A stretch of DNA of 64,000 nt from Ostreibacterium oceani (GTDB taxonomy: Bacteria; Pseudomonadota; Gammaproteobacteria; Cardiobacteriales; Ostreibacteriaceae), in NCBI RefSeq assembly GCF_009362845.1, contig NZ_WHNW01000007.1, positions 87,191-151,190 of the forward strand. Reading direction: 5' to 3'. This document shows, in pieces, positions 63,422-64,000 of the stretch. A program made the position numbers and the translations under genes. Under the pieces are notes generated by a model. It had not been told where the DNA came from. It saw only the letters and a list, made by a program, of their open reading frames with translations, and did not search any database. Every line of letters starts with the position of its first letter. Positions within the stretch are counted from its first letter, which is position 1.

Positions 63422-64000
63422 ATGAATCAACCGCCAAATCAGCCCATAAACCAGCCACCAAATCAGCCCGTGAAGTATGCCAGTTTTATACAACGCTTTG
63501 CCGCGTTTGTCATCGATAACATTTTATTGTTGGTTGTTTTTACCCCGTTAATTCCGCTACTAACCGGCCCTGAATTTGAGATTGCGCAGCAAGCACTAGA
63601 GTCAGCATTAACGACACTAGAACAAGCCACAACACCCGAAGCCATTAACCAAGCCAATGCCCAATTTTGGCAAGCTTCTGTCGATTTTTTCAAAGCACAA
63701 AATGCACCACTCATTCAATTTATCACGCTATTAATCACCTTGTTTTTTTGGGTGCGTTTTGCAGGCACGCCTGGCAAGCGTTTGCTCGGGTTAAAAGTGG
63801 TCAATGCTGACACGCTCGCACCACTGAATATACTGCCTGCGACATTGCGTTATCTCGGTTATTTTGTCTCTTTTTTCTTTTTTGGGATGGGGTTTTTATG
63901 GATACTAATTGACCCAAAAAAACAAGGCTGGCATGACAAAATGGGGCGTTCTGTGGTGATTGTTGAATCGAAGCAAACGACCTTCAATCGCAAGCCAACA
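63422..64000 (+). CDS. RDD family membrane protein, partial (runs off right edge)
   Basis: An open frame from ATG 63422 to the window end, 193 codons with no stop reached. Asn/Gln/Pro repeats at the start (NQPPNQPINQPPNQP, encoded by a 24-bp near-repeat) precede YASFIQRFAAFVIDNILLLV. Further on are the RDD hallmarks FAGTPGKRLLGLKVV and QGWHDKMGRSVVIV, with three hydrophobic stretches. RDD proteins are poorly understood; some are sodium/proton antiporters, which would be in keeping with the Mrp operon, but that is inference. A TATAAT at 63385-63390 upstream may be its -10 element, with no good -35. Confidence 0.85.
   Translation, partial: MNQPPNQPINQPPNQPVKYASFIQRFAAFVIDNILLLVVFTPLIPLLTGPEFEIAQQALESALTTLEQATTPEAINQANAQFWQASVDFFKAQNAPLIQFITLLITLFFWVRFAGTPGKRLLGLKVVNADTLAPLNILPATLRYLGYFVSFFFFGMGFLWILIDPKKQGWHDKMGRSVVIVESKQTTFNRKPT

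Noticed and set aside
63463-63714. Minus-strand 83-residue frame at the right edge
   Set aside because: It is the antisense of the RDD family gene, which is open through the window end and has clear family motifs.

Overview
The window looks like chromosome from a marine-type gammaproteobacterium of moderate GC. The evidence is housekeeping synteny (ileS-lspA-ispH, rph-rdgB-holA, yicC-gmk), a sigma-32 RpoH, RapZ, PpiD and EttA. Marine-flavoured accessory functions include a seven-gene Mrp sodium/proton antiporter, TTT and TAXI-type uptake proteins, and a corrinoid one-carbon methyl-transfer cluster. I cannot name the genus; a Cardiobacteriales-like or other early-branching gammaproteobacterium is only a guess. 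No rRNA, tRNA or CRISPR array was seen.

Layout. 1-0.8 kb: AT-rich edge with two unknown proteins. 0.86-2.4 kb: plsY, folB and a lipoprotein. 2.5-8.4 kb (minus): corrinoid protein, DUF1638, 'virulence factor' family protein, methyltetrahydrofolate:corrinoid methyltransferase, ferredoxin/ASKHA reactivator, cobO. This is a methyl-transfer machine without its substrate-specific methyltransferase. 8.5-15 kb: ettA, holA, rdgB, rph, yicC, gmk. 15-16.6 kb: unknown membrane protein flanked by two mini-ORFs, then a rearranged IS3-type remnant. 16.6-23.5 kb: mutM, a GldG/DUF4340 pair, mobB, xerD, tsaD, tcdA. 23.8-32.6 kb (plus): AbrB-type permease, CaiB-type CoA transferase, citryl-CoA-lyase-like protein, TctC-TctB-TctA, EamA exporter, TAXI binding protein. 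32.8-36.5 kb: tsaE, rapZ, rpoH, aroB. 36.7-40.7 kb: tandem array of very short secreted RHS toxins with immunity genes and relics. 40.9-50.6 kb (minus): ppiD, sppA-like, rluC-like, J-domain protein, ispH, lspA, ileS. 50.9-52.6 kb: TauE/SafE and DUF3047 proteins. 52.7-58.5 kb (minus): mrpABCDEFG. 58.7-64 kb: fpr, a trypsin-fold protein with a Thr in place of the catalytic Ser, a small membrane protein, MltB-type transglycosylase and a truncated RDD protein.

How genes work together. CobO, the ASKHA protein, the methyltransferase and the corrinoid protein would capture a methyl group on cobalamin and pass it to tetrahydrofolate. The CoA transferase, citryl-CoA-lyase-like enzyme and TctCBA form a plausible ATP-independent tri/dicarboxylate uptake and cleavage route. 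TsaD, TsaE and TcdA all serve t6A/ct6A tRNA modification.

The most unusual elements are the mini-RHS array with its 163-bp linking repeats, the arginine tails on two consecutive corrinoid genes, the CoA-transferase/lyase/TTT unit, the S-to-T protease, and a window-wide pattern of short tandem repeats. These repeats are about 12 bp inside housekeeping genes and 7, 11 or 16 bp between genes.
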